DNA of 64,000 nt from Torreya grandis (taxonomy: Eukaryota; Streptophyta; Pinopsida; Cupressales; Taxaceae): positions 2,672,501-2,736,500 of the forward strand of contig JARHVA010001471.1 in NCBI GenBank assembly GCA_037957365.1. The letters are read 5' to 3'. Of this stretch, positions 23,719-34,429 are shown piece after piece (within the stretch, counting starts at the first letter, position 1; the number at the start of each line of letters is the position of its first letter). Made by a program: the position numbers and the translations under genes. The notes under the pieces were generated by a model. The model saw nothing but the letters and a program-made list of their open reading frames with translations. It ran no database searches and was not told the origin of the DNA.

Positions 23719-24399
23719 GGCTGGATAGTTCAAGTTAAGCAAAGGACAGTGTCTTAAATCACATAATGAGGTTGAGTACATGGTATGTACTAGACCTAAT
23801 ATTGCCCAAGCAGTGGGAGTTGTCAGCAAGTTTATGGCCAATCTAGAAAAGGAGCACTGAAAAGCAGTTTAGTGGATTCTCAGATATCTAAGAGGGACCA
23901 GCAGTAGGCATTTATGTTAAGCAAGGTCAAACACTTCTCTACATAGGTATGTAGATTCGGATATGGCAGATGACTTGGATGGCAGGAGAAGCACCACATG
24001 ATATGTGTTCACTGTTGGTGGAACGACGGTTAGCTGGATTTCAAAATTGTAGAAGGTTGTTGCCCTGTCTACTACAGAGACAGAATACATTGCAGTCACA
24101 GAGGCTAGCAAGGAAATGATATGGATGAATCGGTTCATGGAAGAGTTGGAAAAGGAGCAAGAGAGTTGCAGATTGTACAGTGATAGTCAAAGTGCAATTT
24201 ATTTGGAAAAGAATTTATCCTTTCATTCAAGAACCAAACATATACAGCTTAGGTACCACTTCATTAGATAGGTATTGGAGGATGGACAGTTGAAGCTGGA
24301 AAAGATCCATACGGATAAGAACCCTGCTGATATGCTAACAAAGCCGGTAACAAAGAAGAAGTTGAATCTTCATTCAACTTTTTTTGGTCTTCAAGATTA
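23719..24399 (+). pseudogene. Copia RNase H and pol C-terminus (outer element, after the insert)
   Basis: Continues the interrupted pol: NEVEYM, CTRPNIAQAVGVVSKFM, then RNase H YVDSDMADDLDGRRSTT, VALSTTETEYIAVTEASKEMIWM, LYSDSQSAIYL and the terminal HSRTKHIQLRYHFI, ADMLTKPV and FFGLQD. The catalytic Asp/Glu/Asp residues of RNase H are readable (DSD, ETEY, SDSQ). A few stops remain. The frame ends just before the polypurine tract (TAAGTGGGAGAT) and 3' LTR. Confidence 0.8.
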
Positions 24400-24488
24400 A
24401 ACTTGAAGATGAAGATACAACCCAAAAATAAATTAGAGGATGTTGATGTACAGGTACAGGTGCAGCTGTTTATCTCTAAGTGGGAGAT

Positions 24489-25383
24489 TGTTGAGTTGTG
24501 GAGCTAAAAGCTTCACTGAATGTACAAATGTGGAGGTTGTTGGATTACACAGTAACTGACATCGGTCAGAGCCAACTGACATCGGTTATGGGTCAACCGA
24601 CATTGGTTATCTTTAGCTACACAGTAACTGGCATCGGTTATGGTCGGCCGACATCGGTCAGACAGGAACCGACATCGGTCACCTGTGTGTTTCCAAAACT
24701 GTTGTTCTAATTTTAGATGAACAATTAGTTTGCATGTAAAGACTAATTTTAGTCTTGAGTCTGCGTTTCTAATTATTATTTTCTTTGGGTTTTATTTAAG
24801 AGACCCATGGTGTTGTATTGTAATTAAGGATCAGGATTAAATCCTCGTGTGTAAGATCTAGAAGGTTTGCAAGAGTGCAAGATCAGGAAGAACTATAGGT
24901 AAGCAAGATCAATTAGATCTGCAGGGTGCAAGATCAAGTAGATCTGCAAGGTGCAAGATCAAGAAGATTTGTGGGGAAATTTTAGGCAAAACAACCATTG
25001 AGTTGATTGTCACAAGGAGTAGGCAAAACAACCATTGAGTTGATTGTCACAAGGAGGAGGCAACAACAATTGGGTTGATTGTCACTGGAGGGAACAACTC
25101 AGTGTTGAGTTGGTTGTAATTGATTGAGAGAGAGAGAACTCTTGAGGAAGAATTACTGTACACCCAAGAGGTGTGGAAGAGAGTGAGATTTCTTCATTGT
25201 ATTTCCTTCTGGAAGAGTTTAATACAAGATTGTATTGTTTCTCGTATCTCCTATTCTTTGCTGCTTCTGATTTCTAGTTACTTATTACTTCTGGTTTAAT
25301 TCCGTGTTTAGTTGCTTATACAAAAGTAATCAATTGAGCTCTAAGGTACTAACAAGTGGTATCAGAGCTACAGGATCCTAACA
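24489..25383 (+). repeat. 3' LTR of the outer pol-deleted Copia element
   Basis: TGTTGAGTTGTGG to GGATCCTAACA. Same motif cluster (24555-24680) and same internal primer-binding copy (25357-25368) as the 5' LTR. Confidence 0.9.
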
Positions 25384-25388
25384 TATTC

Positions 25389-25955
25389 AATTTTGGGAGT
25401 GAAAATAAATACAACATTAAATTAGATCTAAATAATTTTTTAAAACCATAATAATAATGACGAAAATGCTGATTTAAAAATGTACCTTAAATATTGTGAT
25501 ATCTAGAAATTGACATCAAATTTTGACAATGAAAATCAATGTTATGTGGTAAGACTACAAGAATATGAAAACTTGTGACAAACGAAGAACCATGCCCAAA
25601 CCATCTATTGGACGTTTTTAGGTGCCAAAACTGTCCATTGAATGTTTCTGAAAAGTGATTAGTATATGAAGATATCAAGATAAACTGTTTCTGCCATTAT
25701 CAGACTTACGGAGTATGTACAGGCTGTTGTGGATCTAAAATGGTGAAAATGGTTGTTTACAGAAACATAAATTTGAACGAAAAAAGAGAAATTAATGGTG
25801 TGAATCAAACTTCTTCACAGAGAAATTAATAATCACTTAACAGTAAATTTATTCATACATGGAAAACATCGAATAGGAAACAAATATAAACATTCTATTA
25901 CATTTTACTTCATAATTGCTCAAACATCATTTCCCAAGGCGATTTTCCCACAGGG
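25389..25955. other. Unclassified flank, no gene seen
   Basis: No family motif on either strand. It forms the downstream side of the small minus-strand locus at 26.1 kb and could hold its 3' UTR (a further minus-strand AATAAA lies near 25.85 kb). Confidence 0.35.
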
Positions 25956-25959
25956 GATG

Positions 25960-25965
25960 TTTATT
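25960..25965 (-). terminator. Candidate polyadenylation signal AATAAA
   Basis: AATAAA on the minus strand, overlapping the stop of the second small ORF. It would fit the end of a very short transcript starting near 26.2 kb. Confidence 0.3.
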
Positions 25966-26080
25966 GATGAGTAGAAAGGGGTAAAGCCGCTGCCTTTTCC
26001 TTTCTTCCGCCATTAGTAGAGGCGGCCTGCTCAGCCGTGGTGCAGCATTCAGTACCCCGCCCACTCATCCAAAAAAACAT
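25961..26080 (-). CDS. Small ORF of 39 residues, unknown
   Basis: Minus-strand ORF MFFWMSGRGTECC to PLSTHQ, 39 residues, with a CC pair and a Lys/Ala-rich middle. It lies 16 bp downstream of the signal-peptide-like ORF, in another frame, in a locally GC-richer stretch. It could be the mature part of a secreted peptide separated from its signal sequence by a frameshift, or chance. No known peptide family recognised. Confidence 0.2.
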   Translation of the reverse strand: MFFWMSGRGTECCTTAEQAASTNGGRKEKAAALPLSTHQ

Positions 26081-26096
26081 CACCGTTTACACCCTG

Positions 26097-26204
26097 TTAT
26101 ATGGTGCTCTCTTCTATGGCTGAGACTGCACGCAACACAAGGAAGAGGGAAAATATGCACAGATATGAAACAGGAGTAACCTTCCCAGCCATATTGTTGG
26201 CCAT
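26097..26204 (-). CDS. Putative secreted-peptide N-terminus (35 residues)
   Basis: Minus-strand ORF starting MANNMAGKVTPVSYL. It has a positively charged N-region (one Lys), a hydrophobic core of about 14 residues (YLCIFSLFLVL) and a small-residue cleavage-like site (AVSA) before IEESTI and a stop. This is a textbook signal-peptide profile followed by almost nothing. The surrounding 300 bp is clearly GC-richer than the transposon sequence around it. Read through the stop, the same frame continues QGVNGDVFLDEWAGY before another stop. It could be a pseudogenised small secreted peptide, the first exon of a gene, or chance. No family recognised. Confidence 0.3.
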   Translation of the reverse strand: MANNMAGKVTPVSYLCIFSLFLVLRAVSAIEESTI

Positions 26205-26235
26205 GTTTTTTCCAGGTAGATAAGATTTTGGAGGG

Positions 26236-26243
26236 TATAAATA
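26236..26243. promoter_or_regulatory. TATA-like box
   Basis: TATAAATA on the plus strand reads TATTTATA on the minus strand. It sits about 32 bp upstream of the minus-strand signal-peptide ORF start, which would leave almost no 5' UTR. As a plus-strand box it has no clear ORF behind it. Weak. Confidence 0.25.
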
Positions 26244-26244
26244 G

Positions 26245-26700
26245 ATGAAATGTTTGAGGTGGAGTATAAATCAAGTTTAGTGGGAGTCGCAGCTGGCGGG
26301 CCAAATGTGACTGTACAGTCCACCATGGGAGAGGATCGAGGATAATGTGTAATGTGAACATTGAATGTGTATAAGAGCTTACCCACAGTAAATAGACATT
26401 AAATTATTGATTAGCATTCAAGTAGACGCGTTTCTTGGCCGTTTTTCTTGATCAGGAATTATATTTCGAATGTTTTAACAAAAGCGTACCCTCTTTTGAT
26501 AACATTGAGTGGAGAATCAAATGATTTTTATGTAAGGAATTCTGGTTCATCAATTTTTACTTGAAACTAAGTTCAATGTATCAAGCTGAAAAACATAACT
26601 AATTTGAGGATTGAAGTATCAAAGTTTTTTATAAATAATGAATAAATATAAAAGAGTTAAAAATCGTATGTTCACCTTAACAAATAATAAATATTGGTTA
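26245..26700. other. Unclassified sequence
   Basis: No gene recognised. The overlapping minus-strand frames at 26080-26386 run through the putative promoter side of the small locus and show no motif. The 26.4-26.7 kb part is AT-rich and is probably the 3' end of the Penelope-like element. Confidence 0.35.
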
Positions 26701-26704
26701 ATTG

Positions 26705-27671
26705 GTTTCTTTTAAATTTCAATATTCATTTAAATTTTCATTCTCCAATAATCATCTTTTTCAACAATTAATTTTGCCTTATCCAAAAACACATGGTATT
26801 CGGTAAAATTGTAGTGTTGTGCTAATACAGAAACATCATGCCAAGACCCATGTAGATTTCTAGTGTGCTTTCTAAGTCTGGGTTGGCACAAGAACAAGGA
26901 TTGATGTCCACACTTTTTTTGTGTTTCCGGTATAAAGCATGTTTAACGGAATCAAGTGACACATGAAGCATGTTATGAGCTTTAAAGGCAATTTGTATGC
27001 TTGCATTTTTTGCAATTCTAACTACCTTCTTTGAGATTATTTTATGTAGGGGATGGTAATCCTAGTTGTTATTGAGTTATCGTTTGAAGCTATATGTGTT
27101 TGTGAACTAGTTTTATGGAAGGCTCTTTCAATTTCCCACTTTTTATATCCATTTTTCATGAAGACTTCTATGAGGTACTCTTTTTCTTGTATGAAATGTT
27201 ACGGGTCTAAGACTCTAATAACCTTTGATGCCAAGGAATTTAGGACAAGCACTTTATGGCATGGGTGATGGTGGGACTCAATTTGTAGGTAAAAAAATGT
27301 AGGTGTCTTCTTTCTATAAACTCCATGAGATAAAGTGTCATCCAATTTCTTTGAGATAAGGGTGTCAAGGAAAGGTAGGTTGTTATCTTCTTCTCTATCC
27401 ATAGTGAATTGGATTTGGTCCATTCTTCCATTTAAATAGACAAGAAATTTATCAAGTTTATCAACACCATGGTACTCTTTGGTGTTGGTATCATCTAAAG
27501 ATTACCAAAATATCATTATAATTAAACCTTCAATCCTTGATTTTACAAAAAAAAGTTTTCCATATTTATAATGAAATAAAATGTGTTACCTATCAAGTGT
27601 TTTAATTTTCTGGTTTAAAACTTTACAAGAGGATAAGTGGATGAGTTTCTTGTATTGAAAATATGTCTAGG
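26705..27671 (-). pseudogene. Penelope-like element, RT C-terminus and GIY-YIG-type end
   Basis: Minus strand, running right to left. Adjacent to the Ty3 insertion it reads IFNTRNSSTYPLVKF, the conserved N-T-R-NS-TY block of Penelope RTs. After a gap comes SLDDTNTKE (the YVDD region, Tyr-Val changed) and then, in the open frame 27199-27423, IQFTMDREEDNNLPFLDTLI, VYRKKTPT and SHHHP, a signature of Penelope RT C-termini. After frameshifts the end reads HTRNLHGSWHDVSVLAQH, FLDKAKLIVEKDDYW and MKI, matching the tail of the GIY-YIG nuclease domain. Such elements use the nuclease for target nicking. The middle of RT (about 100 or more residues) is deleted. Confidence 0.75.
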
Positions 27672-27811
27672 AGCAATGATGAGGCCACTAATTGCTTTAT
27701 TTTATAGCCTCATCCATACCTAGTATATATCTTTTTCTATGTAAATCCCCATAACCATCCATGACTCGTGCAAATGAATGAATGAATTTAAGATTTTGTG
27801 TGTGCATATAT

Positions 27812-28110
27812 GATTTTTTTCTTTGATTAGATTATACTTGTGTAACTTTATTTTAAAAATATTTGAAAGATAACATAAGGCTATAGGAATCTTATTTGGG
27901 TACAACATCTATAAGTTGTCCATAGCCACTGCTGGTTTCCATTTGTAGTATATATATATATGATGTTTTTATTTGATTAGATTATACTTGTGCAACTTAA
28001 TTTAACAAATATTTTAAGGGTAACATAAGGCTATAGGAATCTTATTTGGGCACAACATCTACAGGTTATCCGTAGCCACTGTTGGTTTCCATTTGTAGGT
28101 TTCTCGCAAC
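27812..28110 (+). repeat. 150-bp tandem duplication inside the 5' LTR
   Basis: The phrase TTTGATTAGATTATACTTG recurs 150 bp apart (gattag at 27825 and 27975), followed by the same TAACATAAGGCTATAGGAAT stretch. The 3' LTR has it once, so the duplication arose after insertion or was lost on one side. Confidence 0.8.
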
Positions 28111-28360
28111 AATTGATGGCTTCCACCTACAGGTTGCTCATAGCCACTACAGGTTGTCTATAGCAACTACTAGCTTCCACCTACAGGTTGCCTGTAGCAA
28201 CTATTAGCTTCCACATATAGGTTATCTGTAGCCACTTCTAGTTTCCACCTACAAATTATCTGTAGAAACTACTAGCTTCCACATATAGTTTACCCATAGC
28301 AATTGTAGGTTGTCTACATCAACTACAAGCTTTCACCTATAGGTAACCCATAACCAATAT
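28059..28360 (+). repeat. 34-bp hairpin minisatellite in the 5' LTR
   Basis: About eight copies of a 34-bp unit. The best unit, at 28181, contains CTACAGG-TTG-CCTGTAG, a 7-bp perfect stem with a 3-base loop, then CAACTACTAGCTTCCAC. Copies start near 28147, 28181, 28214, 28249 and 28283. The partner LTR has the same array. Confidence 0.8.
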
Positions 28361-29259
28361 GCAAAATATAACTATTGTTGTGATCAGATCTTAAGGGCAC
28401 ATCCAGTTATCTTAAGAACTGAGTGGATGATTGAAGAAGATCCTTCATAGCTATTGTATGGACTTCCCACATGTAAAGAATCTTGGATGTGCTGCCAAAG
28501 ATGAGAAAGATAAGGATAATGGAAAGGAGATAAAAAGAACTAAAACAACAAAACAATATACATTGTCCTTAATCCAATCAGGTCTAAAATAAGTAATTTT
28601 AATTACTAACCACCTGAAGGTTGACTGGGAAAGTTTTTAAAGTATTTTTACTTTCCCTAGCTTAGTGTTTTTACTTAAAGCTAATAAACTACCTTTTGTA
28701 TTTAAAGGCAGAACCTAAATTATATTAAGAGTTGAATAGATAATAACAGAGTAGTAGAATTGTAGAAGTCATTGCATTCTAAATATTATAATCTTTTGTA
28801 TCAATCTTTAATTACACCAGATCTAAATAATGAAAATGTTGAGTATATAGGAAGCTTTTGTAATTCTCTCTCGAAGAATTGGAACTCAGGTTTGAATGAG
28901 GAAGGGCCCTCTCAAAAAAAGTTACAGTGAAGATCTTAACCCTCTTTAATTTAAGTGTGTTGTGTAATTTGATTTCATTATTAGTTTGATTATATAAATT
29001 GTGATGCATGTGTGATTCATAAGTGTGAATTATTTATGTATTTCTATATTTTTGTTATAATAGTTTCATAGTATAACTCTCTGGTGAAGTCAGCATAAGT
29101 TCATTGTAATGCAACTAGTGAAGCAAGTTAATCTATGAATCAATAATGCATATGTAGTGCTGACATATTTTAAAATCATACACACCCTGGGTTGACAATT
29201 AATATTAATCAGACTCAAGAATCTAGCAATTAACTGGGTAATAAGTATGCACAACATCT

Positions 29260-29276
29260 TGGTGTCATTGCTAGGG
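29260..29276 (+). promoter_or_regulatory. Primer-binding-like site of the giant Ty3 element
   Basis: TGGTGTCATTGCTAGGG three bases after the LTR end. Resembles the TGGCGTC-GTTGCCGGGG type site of many plant Ty3 elements with C-to-T decay. Confidence 0.55.
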
Positions 29277-29330
29277 ATAATGTCAATTATTGCTTTCCAG
29301 ATCAATTATTAATTTCCAAGGTTGATTAAT

Positions 29331-29530
29331 GCATTGTCCTACCTAACCGGACAAGTCAAGTGAGGAAACTATGGTGTCTTATGCCAGATGTCTAAGTTCC
29401 TAGATATTGATAGTGCATAACATTGTGGATGCATTGTCTTATCTAGCCAGGCAAGTTGAGTGAAGGCACTACAGTGTCTAATGCCAAATGTCTAAGTTTC
29501 TATATGTTGATGGTGCACAACTTTGAATGT
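29331..29530 (+). repeat. 100-bp tandem duplication in the leader
   Basis: Two diverged copies start GCATTGTC at 29331 and 29431 and share ATGCCA-ATGTCTAAGTT and GATA/TGGTGCA phrases. Between PBS and gag. Confidence 0.7.
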
Positions 29531-29842
29531 CTCTTTGAAATCTTGTGATTTACTTAGTCAATAGTTTTTTAATTCACTTTCCTGCAAGAGTAATTTAATT
29601 TTTGCAAAGTGTGCCTTTCAATTTTTGCTTTCATTTCCTACTTTCTAGAGTAATTTTCTTGCTTTCATTTCTTACTTTGTAGAGTAAATTTCCTACTTTT
29701 AGTAGATAACTTTACTTCTTTCTAGAATTAAAATTTTAATTCCAATTATTTTGATTTTTGTACTCCTTTATTTCTCTTTATTTTATTTTTTTTGCTTATT
29801 TTGGACAACCCTCTAAAACAAATGAAAAACACATTAACTCTG

Positions 29843-31970
29843 TGTAGGAAGGAACATGATAGCTAAAGGAGTGGCACAATGTTTATGCAAAGAGAAAGAG
29901 ATTCTTAAGGAAGATTTCTGCCAAACATGCCATAAGTTGCTACCAGGAAAGAATCACAAATACATGCAGTAACTAAGAATTCTGTTGAAAAATATACCAT
30001 AAGCTAGAAGGCTTTTGAGAAAAGGAACACTACAAACTAAAAGAGGTAGCTTGTAGAAGAAGTACTATTGACTTTGAAAAAGGAAATAGAAGCAGAGGAA
30101 GCATTAGCTGAGTTGGTAAGAAATAATGAAGGATAAAAATTACACTAATCAGACACTCTAGAAAGTAACATCAGAACAACATTCTAGCAAGGATTTTTTT
30201 ATCAAATCAAAGAAAGCTAAGGACAATCTTCATATTTATCATCTATTAAAAAGATTCTAAATCAACAGATAAATGTTTACTATCATGTTGATGAAAGAAT
30301 TGATATAGAATTAGAAGATGTGATCCTGAGTACCTTTGGTATCCATATCACAAGAAAAGCCATCATAAATGGAGAAGGAGATTTTGTGGATGATAACAAG
30401 ACTCTAGACACAGTTAATTTTGAATTTTTTATTCCAGATGCAATATTTGTAACACAAATAAAAAATATCTCACCTTTAATCTTGTCTAATTTAGGGGTAC
30501 ATTATCAGAAGACCCAGACACATTTTTGTTCAAATTTGATATCATCTGTAGAATCTATGACTACAGGTAGGATGCACAGAAATTGAAACTTTTTTTAGCC
30601 ACCCTCAAAGTCTTAACACTTCACTGGTTCATGGGACTAGGTAGTAATTCAGTCCACACTTGGAAGGACATAAAAAAGAAATTTCTAGCCAAATATCAAG
30701 AATATGGATGAGGAAAAAATTATAGAATAAATGATATCTTTAGGATGACTCAAGAAGGGGATGAATCTTTGGAAGACTATTGAACAGTTCATGTTCAATG
30801 TACAAAAATTCAAGTAAAATGCACTAGGAGAAGAATGTCTAAAACTCATCTTCCTGAAAGGAGTTAGAGAAGATTATCTGGAAGCCTTGGACTTAATAAG
30901 TGGGAGAGATATCTTCCACCTTCCATTTGTAGATATCAAAGAGTTAAGTAAGAAATATTTTAGGTCTACCATAAATAAAGTCAGGGGAGCAAGTTTCCAC
31001 TGACATCTATAAGTGGCTTATCAAAATCTGAAGTTAGTAACCTATTATAAGACATGAAATAGGATATCGTTAGTCACTTGGCCATCCAACTATATAGCCT
31101 GCACTCAAGGCAAAAGAAAGAAACCTTGGATCAAGCTTTGACAACTTATTATCTGGATTGTAAAAAAAAGAAGACACATTGTAGGTGTCACGAGGTTTGG
31201 GTTAAAGTAGCTAACATCATAGCTGAAGAACCAAAGATAGTATAACTACATGCTATAAGAGGAGATGGGGACTAGGTTTTCTATATTTCATAGATAAATC
31301 CATGGGTTTAATGACCATCTTATCCAGGTATTAGACAAAATCAATATTTTACAAATTATACCTCTTTTAATTCACAATTTACAAACACTACTCCCAATTA
31401 GACTAGTCCATGGATGAACATTCCACCTCCTAATTTTAGCTAGCGGCCACATCAGACAAGCTACCCCATCACCTCTTGGCAGCCTATACAAAACCTATCC
31501 CCACCTTAGATACAAGCTTGGCAACCACCCTAAGGCCTACCCTTCACAAACCAGTAGCAACAGCCTTAGAGACCGAATCAACCCTAGTGAAACCATTAAG
31601 GAGGATTCCCTCCACAATAGAAACAACAACCTCTTACTTGTATGCCTAATACATCAACTGCACCTAAGCCTAACCAACTCCTTGCCCAATCCATACAAAA
31701 TCATGTAAATAAGTTGGTGCAATTGACATCCAGTATTGAATTTGTTCAGTACCTGTCATATGTAGTTAACATTCATGAAGTTTACCTATTTTTAGGGAAA
31801 GTTCTAGTACCCCCAGCCCCACCCATAATAATGGAACCAGATGAGAAAACTCCAGAAGATCATGCTAACCCACCTTCACCACCACAAGAACTCTTTGAAC
31901 CAATAAATAAAGCTATTGATCAAACAACCCCACCATTTCTAGAATGTTTTAGCCTTTTTTTGTGTTAAAA
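29843..31970 (+). pseudogene. Ty3 gag remnant (giant element)
   Basis: Degenerate gag. The N-terminal part (29.84-30.3 kb) is Lys/Glu-rich. The open frame 30320-30586 precedes the capsid core, which with stops ignored reads EDPDTFLFKFDIICR, DAQKLKLFLATL, HWFMGLGSNSVHTWKDIKKKFLAKYQ and then GDESLEDY, ending with LKLIFLKGVREDYLEAL (about 30.86 kb). This is the conserved Retrotrans_gag layout of plant Ty3 elements. A Pro/Gln-rich spacer follows with an open frame at 31642-31968 carrying a PPAPPIIMEPDEKTPEDH stretch. No clear zinc knuckle was found. Several frameshifts. Confidence 0.7.
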
Positions 31971-32229
31971 TTCCTCTCTTCTAGGCCATCAAGGATGTGT
32001 CCATATATTCCAAAGTTTTTAGAGACTTATGTTTACATAAAATTGGAAGGAAGAAGAAAGATCCCAATACAATGCATGTGATTGGCCAACTGACAGATAT
32101 TATGCTAGGAAACACTTTGCTAAAGAAATATTCAGATTCAAAATACCTAGTAGTAACAATCTAGATTTTATGAACAACAACTGTCCAATATATTGATATA
32201 CTTGAGGGTTGCAATAAATATAATGAAAA

Positions 32230-32840
32230 CTAAAACCATGAACAAATTACAATTGAATAATATTCATCTCACATCTAAAATATTGTAAATGGCTAACAGG
32301 TCTACAGTCTGACCAGAAAGAGTCATTAAAGATCTTGTTATTACTATAGATTTTTAGGAGTATTCTATAGATTTCATGGTACTACAACCAAAGTCTAATT
32401 TGTGTGGATACCCTCTTATCTTAGGATGACCTTGGCTTGCCATATCTAATACCTTCATCAGCTAAAAATTAGGTAACATGTTGATATCTAATGGCAACCA
32501 CACTAAGAAATTGGTCCTCTATCCTCCAGCACAACTAGCCTTGGCACTAGAGCATACTTTATGGGCTAAAGAAGATAAGATAGACCAGCCTCCTTGCATT
32601 CCTATATTCAACATAGGCCATACATGCACCTTGGCTAATCAGGAGGAAGATACAATTCTCTCTAATGTTCTCCAAAATAATTACCAAACTAATTTTGTAG
32701 ATCTAAACCACTTGCAATGTGTTGAGTGCCCATTTTCAGCCTTTGGGAAGAAGATAATTCAAATGCATTTGTACAGAAAATATTTCACCAATTGCTATCT
32801 CATAAATGCAGTCAAACTAGATCCATTAAAACTATAAAAA
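32230..32840 (+). pseudogene. Ty3 protease remnant (giant element)
   Basis: With frameshifts, 32.31-32.52 kb reads VIKDLVITIDF-EYSIDFMVLQPKSNL-GYPLILG-PWLA and GNMLISNGNHTKKLVLYPPAQ. The hydrophobic ILGRPWLA block is the C-terminal half of retroviral-type aspartic proteases in plant Ty3 elements. The active-site D-T/S-G itself is not readable. The open frame 32478-32837 continues into the protease-RT linker. Confidence 0.55.
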
Positions 32841-33059
32841 TGATGAAATCACTGTCACGGTAAATTGATATCTATCTAGAAAAATCATTACTTATTAATA
32901 GAAATTTAGAGTCAAATGAGGAAAAATGCCTAGTTAGCATGTTGCATGCAAACCAACACACTTTTGCATGGGATTATGAGGATATGCATGGAATTAGCCC
33001 ATTAACATGCACACATCATATCTATATTAAAGAAGAGTGCCAGCCAATCAGATAGCCAC

Positions 33060-33710
33060 AACGTAAGATGAATCCAACTCTTAGAGAAATAGTCAAAGTG
33101 GAATTGCAAAAACTCTTGACCACCAGATTTATATATCCCATCTCAGATAGTGAATAGGTTTCACCATTGGTAATTGTACCAAAGAAAAATGGTGAATGGC
33201 ATGTATTTATAGATTATAGGAAAATTAATATAATAATCAGAAAGGATCACTTTTTTCTATCCTTCATTGATCAAGTGTTGGATACACTAGTAGGAAACAA
33301 ATATTTTGCCTTTCTAGATGTCTTCAGTGGTTACAACTAGATTACAATTTCTCTTAAAGACCAAGAAAAGACCACCTTCACTTGTCACTGGGGTACTTAT
33401 GATTATGTTGTATTACCTTTTGGGTTGTGTAACATTCTTATAACATTTCAAAGGATTGTCCTGAGTATCTTTGTAGATATGGCCAATGAATGTGTAGAAA
33501 TCTATATGGATAACTTCATTGTTTATGGACAAATATTTGATGAGTGCCTGAAGAACTTGAAGAAAGTGTTACAATGCTATTAGGAGCACCATTTGTCTTT
33601 AAGTCACAAGAAATGATAGAAGGCATTGTATTAGGCCACCATGTATCTGCTAAAGGAATTAATGTTGACCTTGTAAAAATTAGCATCATAAAAAACCTCC
33701 CTGTTTCTTA
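33060..33710 (+). pseudogene. Ty3 reverse transcriptase remnant (giant element)
   Basis: Reads FIYPISDSE-VSPLVIVPKKNGEWHVFIDYRKIN, then FAFLDVFSGYN (first catalytic Asp), LPFGLCNI and EIYMDNFIVYG. The catalytic YMDD box is changed to YMDN, so the enzyme is dead even apart from its stops. Motif order and spacing are those of Ty3 elements. It would convert the RNA to DNA in the particle. After about 33.71 kb frameshifts multiply. Confidence 0.8.
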
Positions 33711-34395
33711 AAAATAAAAAGATGTCAAGAGTTTTTTAGGACATATCGGTTACTACAAGATATTTATCAACAATTTCAACAAAGTATTAGCACCATTGTT
33801 CATTATCTTAACTAAAGATGTTGAATTCATATGGACTCCTGCCTATGATACAACCTTCAAATAATTGAAAGAATTATTGACCACCACCCATGTTTTATGT
33901 GGTCCTGATTGGAAGCTTCTGTTCCATGTTCACATAGATGCTTTAGATACTGCCCTAGAATCTGTACTAGACTAAAAATATGAAACACACAATTATGCTA
34001 AATATTTTGTAAGCAAGAATCTATAGACAATAGAATTAAATTACACGGTCACTTAAAAAGAGTTCTTGATAGTAGTCTATGCTATCAACAAGTTCCATCA
34101 CTACATAACAAGGTATCAAGTCTTTTTTCATATAGACCATGCAACCATTAGGTACCTTATGAACAATCTAGTTGTCCTCGACAGAGTGATAAGATGGTTG
34201 CTCTTATTACAAAAATTTGATCTAACTATTATAGATAAGCTTGGTAAGGACAATGTCATGGCTGATTTCTTGTCAAGACTACAATCCCCTCAAGAAGATA
34301 CCATAGTGGATGACTCATTTTCAGATGAGCACCTATTCTCCCTCACCCTTACCACACCTTGGTATGTTGATATTGCTAACTACCTTATGACATGA
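33711..34395 (+). pseudogene. Ty3 RNase H remnant (giant element)
   Basis: Decayed RT connection (FLGHIGYYKIFI) and RNase H. The best part is the open frame 34066-34395: VYAINKFHHYITRYQVFFHIDHATIRYL followed by RWLLLLQKFDL and GKDNVMADFLSRL, the standard C-terminal RNase H motifs (the HYxxxx-FxxxTDH box with TDH as IDH, then NxVADxLSR). Confidence 0.75.
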
Positions 34396-34429
34396 TTACT
34401 TACACAACACTTCCTCTCTAAATAAAAAA

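Larger units (their letters stand above)
15598..25383 (+). mobile_element. Pol-deleted Copia LTR element carrying a nested relative
   Basis: LTRs of 890 bp (15598-16487) and 895 bp (24489-25383), both ending TAACA. PBS TGGTATCAGAG at 16490. Flanks are TATTA (15593-15597) and TATTC (25384-25388), a near-perfect 5-bp duplication. Without the inserted element the length would be about 5.2 kb. The interior codes gag, protease, an integrase missing most of its catalytic core, and an RT missing its central palm. A second member of the same family sits inside in inverse orientation (19139-23713). It must have relied on enzymes of relatives to move. Confidence 0.9.
27677..29256 (+). repeat. 5' LTR of the giant Ty3 element
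   Basis: Direct repeat of 43326-44825. About 80 bp longer, partly because of an internal tandem duplication of about 150 bp and despite lacking the long TA run of its partner. Confidence 0.9.
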
